Source: Paracoccaceae bacterium (GTDB taxonomy: Bacteria; Pseudomonadota; Alphaproteobacteria; Rhodobacterales; Rhodobacteraceae). Taken from it: a DNA stretch of 64,000 bases. The DNA lies in the NCBI GenBank assembly GCA_009773375.1, contig WRPH01000024.1, positions 30,953 to 94,952 of the forward strand, in the 5' to 3' direction. How positions within the stretch are numbered: the stretch's first letter is position 1; each line of letters begins with the position of its first letter. The translations under genes were made by a program, and so were the position numbers. Below, in pieces: positions 61,472-64,000 of the stretch. The notes beneath the pieces were generated by a model. That model was not told the DNA's origin, did no database searches, and worked only from the letters and a program-made list of their open reading frames with translations.

Positions 61472-62476
61472 TCATTTCCCCTTGAAAATGCCGGTCGGCA
61501 TGAACAGCAGCACAATGATCAGGATCGCAAAGCTGACCGCGAATTTGTAGTCGGTTGACAGCAGTTGCAGCAGCCCCTCGGGGGCCATGTCTGCCGACAC
61601 CAGGTAGCCCACCACCTTTTTCCACGCGTAGGTCACGAAGACTTCGGAAAACGCGATGATGAAGCCGCCAGCGATGGCACCCAGTGGGTTGCCTAGCCCG
61701 CCAACCACCGCCGCCGCCGCAATCGGCAACAGCAGTTGGAAATAGATGAACGGGCGGAAGGATTTATCCAGACCGTAAAGCGTGCCCGCAATCACCGCCA
61801 GCGCCGAGGCGATGATCCACGTCACCATCACGACCCGTTCGGGGTTGATGCCCGACAGCAGCGCCAGATCTTCGTTATCTGAAAACGCCCGCATGGATTT
61901 ACCGGTGCGGGTCTTTTGCAGGAACCAGAACACCAATGCCACACAGACCGCTGCGGTGATCACGGTGACCGCCGTGGTGGTCTTGATCGCAAGGCCCTCG
62001 GACAGGCCGGTCAGGGTCTTGAATTCCTGCGCCCCCATCACAAAGCGCGCGCCATCGGCAAAGTTCTGCTCTTCTGGCCCGATGATGATGCGGGTCAGAC
62101 CGTTCATGATGAACATCACGCCGGTCGAGACGATCACCAGAATGATCGGTGCGGCCTTTTTCTTGCGGTAGAATTTGTAGACCGCGCGGTCGGTGGCCAG
62201 CACGAAAGCCGCCGTGATGGCGATGCCGAAGGGCAGGGCCAGCAAGGCTGTGGGCAGCGGTCCGGCGCTGATGCCCATCGATTGCAGCCACCAGGTGATC
62301 AGGATCACCCACATGGTGCCGAATGCCATGGTGTCGCCATGTGCAAAGTTGGAAAACCGCAGGATGCCGAACACCAGCGTCAGGCCCAAAGCGCCCAAGG
62401 CAAGCTGGCTGCCATAGGACAGGCCGGGAACGAAGACAAAGTTCAGAAAGGCCACAAGGGCGTTGAGAATATCCAT
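61472..62476 (-). CDS. livH: Branched-chain amino acid ABC transporter permease LivH
   Basis: A 334-residue permease with eight or nine hydrophobic segments. Family features include GSQLALGALGLTLVFGILRF near the N-terminus, NFAHGDTMAFGTM, RTGKSMRAFSDNEDLALLSG (the ATPase-contact loop), and GGLGNPLGAIAGGFIIAFSE. The ATG at 62476 gives MDILNALVAFLNFVFVPG; a longer frame to 62593 overlaps livF and is rejected. It begins 4 bp after livF. Confidence 0.93.
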   Translation of the reverse strand: MDILNALVAFLNFVFVPGLSYGSQLALGALGLTLVFGILRFSNFAHGDTMAFGTMWVILITWWLQSMGISAGPLPTALLALPFGIAITAAFVLATDRAVYKFYRKKKAAPIILVIVSTGVMFIMNGLTRIIIGPEEQNFADGARFVMGAQEFKTLTGLSEGLAIKTTTAVTVITAAVCVALVFWFLQKTRTGKSMRAFSDNEDLALLSGINPERVVMVTWIIASALAVIAGTLYGLDKSFRPFIYFQLLLPIAAAAVVGGLGNPLGAIAGGFIIAFSEVFVTYAWKKVVGYLVSADMAPEGLLQLLSTDYKFAVSFAILIIVLLFMPTGIFKGK

Positions 62477-62480
62477 GGCC

Positions 62481-63191
62481 TCAGCCCCCCAGGAACGAAC
62501 GACGGACTTCCGGGTCGGCAAGCAGAGCCTGTCCGGTGTCGGTGAAACGGTTGGCGCCTTGCACCAGAACATAGCCTTTATCGGCAATATCAAGCGCTTG
62601 GCGGGCGTTCTGTTCCACCATCAGAATGGAAATCCCGGTGCGGGCGACTTCGATGATGCGGTCGAATAATTCGTCCATCACGATGGGCGACACGCCTGCG
62701 GTGGGTTCGTCCAGCATCAGCACCTTCGGCTGCGTCATAAGCGCGCGACCAACCGCCACTTGCTGGCGCTGACCGCCCGACAATTCACCCGCCGCCTGAT
62801 GTCGCTTCTGTTTCAGGATCGGGAACAGGTCATAGACCTGCGCCATGGTGTCCTTGATTTCATCGGTGCGGATGAACGCGCCCATCTCAAGGTTTTCTTC
62901 CACCGTCATGGTGGTGAAGATATTGTGAGTCTGCGGCACAAAGCCCATGCCCTTGCGCACCCGCGCTTGCGGGCTAAGCTTGGTGATATCCTCACCCTCC
63001 AGCCGCACCGCGCCGCCGCGCAGATTGAGCATGCCGAACACCGCCTTCATCGCGGTGGATTTGCCAGCGCCGTTCGGGCCAACGATCACCGCGATCTGGC
63101 CCTTTTCGACAGCCAGCGTGCAGTTGTGCAAGATATCGACCGCGCCATAGCCGCCGGTCATGTTCTCGCCGATCAGGAAGGGTTCAGCCAT
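62481..63191 (-). CDS. livF: Branched-chain amino acid ABC transporter ATPase LivF
   Basis: A 236-residue ABC ATPase. Walker A is VGPNGAGKSTAMKAVFGM, the Q-loop segment is GFVPQTHNIFTTMTVEENLEMG, the signature is ELSGGQRQQVAVGRALM, and Walker B is VLMLDEPTAGVSP with the following His-switch region replaced by MVEQN as usual for LivF. Its start overlaps the end of livG by 8 bp. It pairs with LivG to power LivH-LivM. Confidence 0.95.
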   Translation of the reverse strand: MAEPFLIGENMTGGYGAVDILHNCTLAVEKGQIAVIVGPNGAGKSTAMKAVFGMLNLRGGAVRLEGEDITKLSPQARVRKGMGFVPQTHNIFTTMTVEENLEMGAFIRTDEIKDTMAQVYDLFPILKQKRHQAAGELSGGQRQQVAVGRALMTQPKVLMLDEPTAGVSPIVMDELFDRIIEVARTGISILMVEQNARQALDIADKGYVLVQGANRFTDTGQALLADPEVRRSFLGG

Positions 63192-63972
63192 TGGCGGCCT
63201 CCTTCACCTTGTTTTTCAGGCCGGTGCCCAGATAGGCCTCGATCACCTTTTCATTGTTCTTCACTTCGTCAACCGTGCCTTCTGCCAGCACTTTGCCCTC
63301 GGCCATGCAGATGACCGGGTCGCAGAGGCGGGCAATGAAATCCATATCATGTTCGATCACGCAGAAGGTGTAGCCGCGTTCCTTGTTCAGCCGGACGATC
63401 GCATCGCCGATGGTGTTCAGCAGGGTGCGGTTCACGCCTGCGCCGACCTCGTCGAGAAACACGATCTTGGCATCCACCATCATGGTGCGGCCCAGCTCCA
63501 GCAGCTTTTTCTGCCCGCCCGAGATATTGGCGGCGCGCTGGTCGGCCAGATGGGTGATGGTCAGAAACTCCAGCACCTCATCGGCTTTTTCGCGGATGCG
63601 GCGTTCTTCTGCGGCGACAGCGCCGCGACGGAAGCAGGCGTTGAACAGCGACTCGCCGGATTGCAGGGCGGGCACCATCATCAGGTTTTCGCGCACCGTC
63701 ATGCTGCCGAATTCATGCGCGATCTGAAAGGTGCGCAGAAGACCCTTGGCAAACAGCTCGTGCGGCGGCAGGCCGGTGATATCTTCACCCGCCATCAGCA
63801 CCCGGCCACTGGTGGGCGGCAAGCGCCCGGCGATCACGTTGAACAGCGTGGTCTTGCCCGCGCCATTCGGGCCGATCAGCCCGGTGATGGACCCGGATTT
63901 GATGTGCAGTGACGCCCCGTCTACGGCGCGGAAACCGCCGAAATGCCGGTGAAGGTTTTCGACTACGATCAT
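63184..63972 (-). CDS. livG: Branched-chain amino acid ABC transporter ATPase LivG
   Basis: A 262-residue ABC ATPase. Walker A is LIGPNGAGKTTLFNVIAG, the Q-loop region is LLRTFQIAHEFGSMTVRENL, the signature is NISGGQKKLLELGRTMM, Walker B is IVFLDEVGAGVNR, and the His-switch is CVIEHDMDFI. The C-terminal extension (EAYLGTG) is typical of LivG. It is the first gene of the leftward liv operon visible here; its promoter would lie near or beyond the right edge. The last 28 bases of the window hold nothing recognisable. Confidence 0.95.
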   Translation of the reverse strand: MIVVENLHRHFGGFRAVDGASLHIKSGSITGLIGPNGAGKTTLFNVIAGRLPPTSGRVLMAGEDITGLPPHELFAKGLLRTFQIAHEFGSMTVRENLMMVPALQSGESLFNACFRRGAVAAEERRIREKADEVLEFLTITHLADQRAANISGGQKKLLELGRTMMVDAKIVFLDEVGAGVNRTLLNTIGDAIVRLNKERGYTFCVIEHDMDFIARLCDPVICMAEGKVLAEGTVDEVKNNEKVIEAYLGTGLKNKVKEAANG

Positions 63973-64000
63973 TTTTCCCCCTGTCCGCCGCCTCTTGTCA

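Overview
This window is 64 kb of GC-rich, densely packed chromosome from an alphaproteobacterium, most likely a member of the Rhodobacterales (Rhodobacteraceae). The evidence is the protein set (DUF2852 and DUF2927 proteins, a leucyltransferase Bpt, a one-cysteine DksA, a GC-rich gyrA, Hint-domain RTX proteins), the ccmF-ccmH cluster, and a 33-bp intergenic repeat present in three copies. No phage, transposase, CRISPR array or rRNA gene was seen. One tRNA gene (Leu, CAA) is present.

Positions 1-13200 hold housekeeping genes: the 5' end of trmFO, two small conserved genes, gyrA, and a lysine-2,3-aminomutase-like gene. Next come an arginine-degradation pair (arginase and ornithine cyclodeaminase) divergent from an Lrp/AsnC regulator, a PaaG-like enoyl-CoA isomerase, ccmH-ccmF, and ilvN-ilvB. 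The ilv genes are preceded by a short leader peptide (Ile-Leu-Val-Val-Val) and a hairpin with a T-run, a classical attenuator layout.

Positions 13400-25340 hold a glutathione S-transferase, bpt, a DUF2852 gene with two matching palindromes upstream, and a YbaK-type gene interrupted by one in-frame TGA. Then follow glnE, the Entner-Doudoroff pair edd-eda with a LacI-type palindrome upstream, a lipoprotein, an RlmI-type methyltransferase whose ribosome binding site lies in a perfect hairpin, and a PIN-domain gene.

Positions 25380-40440 hold an M48 protease and a leftward set: MoxR ATPase, DUF2927 lipoprotein, small membrane protein, VWA protein, membrane-anchored protein, DedA. After these come dksA, two FAD enzymes, xthA, erpA, dgt, a DsbB-like gene, yqaA, a zinc metallopeptidase and tRNA-Leu.

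Positions 40440-55300 are the unusual part. Three tandem genes encode secreted-type calcium-binding proteins of 793, 2609 and 1014 residues. Each has a different N-terminal recognition-like domain (LamG-like, choice-of-anchor-L-like, nidogen-like), a long array of RTX nonapeptides, and a C-terminal Hint (hedgehog/intein) domain of nearly constant size (191-193 residues counted from its first cysteine). The second and third share a further module of about 165 residues that I do not recognise. The middle gene carries three G8-G9 tracts within 480 bp, a possible phase-variation signal. Long gene-poor stretches precede the first two genes. No type I exporter is encoded here.

Positions 55300-64000 return to metabolism: a MobA-like nucleotidyltransferase, a dimethylglycine-dehydrogenase-type enzyme (FAD plus GcvT domains), an ArnT-like glycosyltransferase, and a compact branched-chain amino acid transporter operon, livG-livF-livH-livM.
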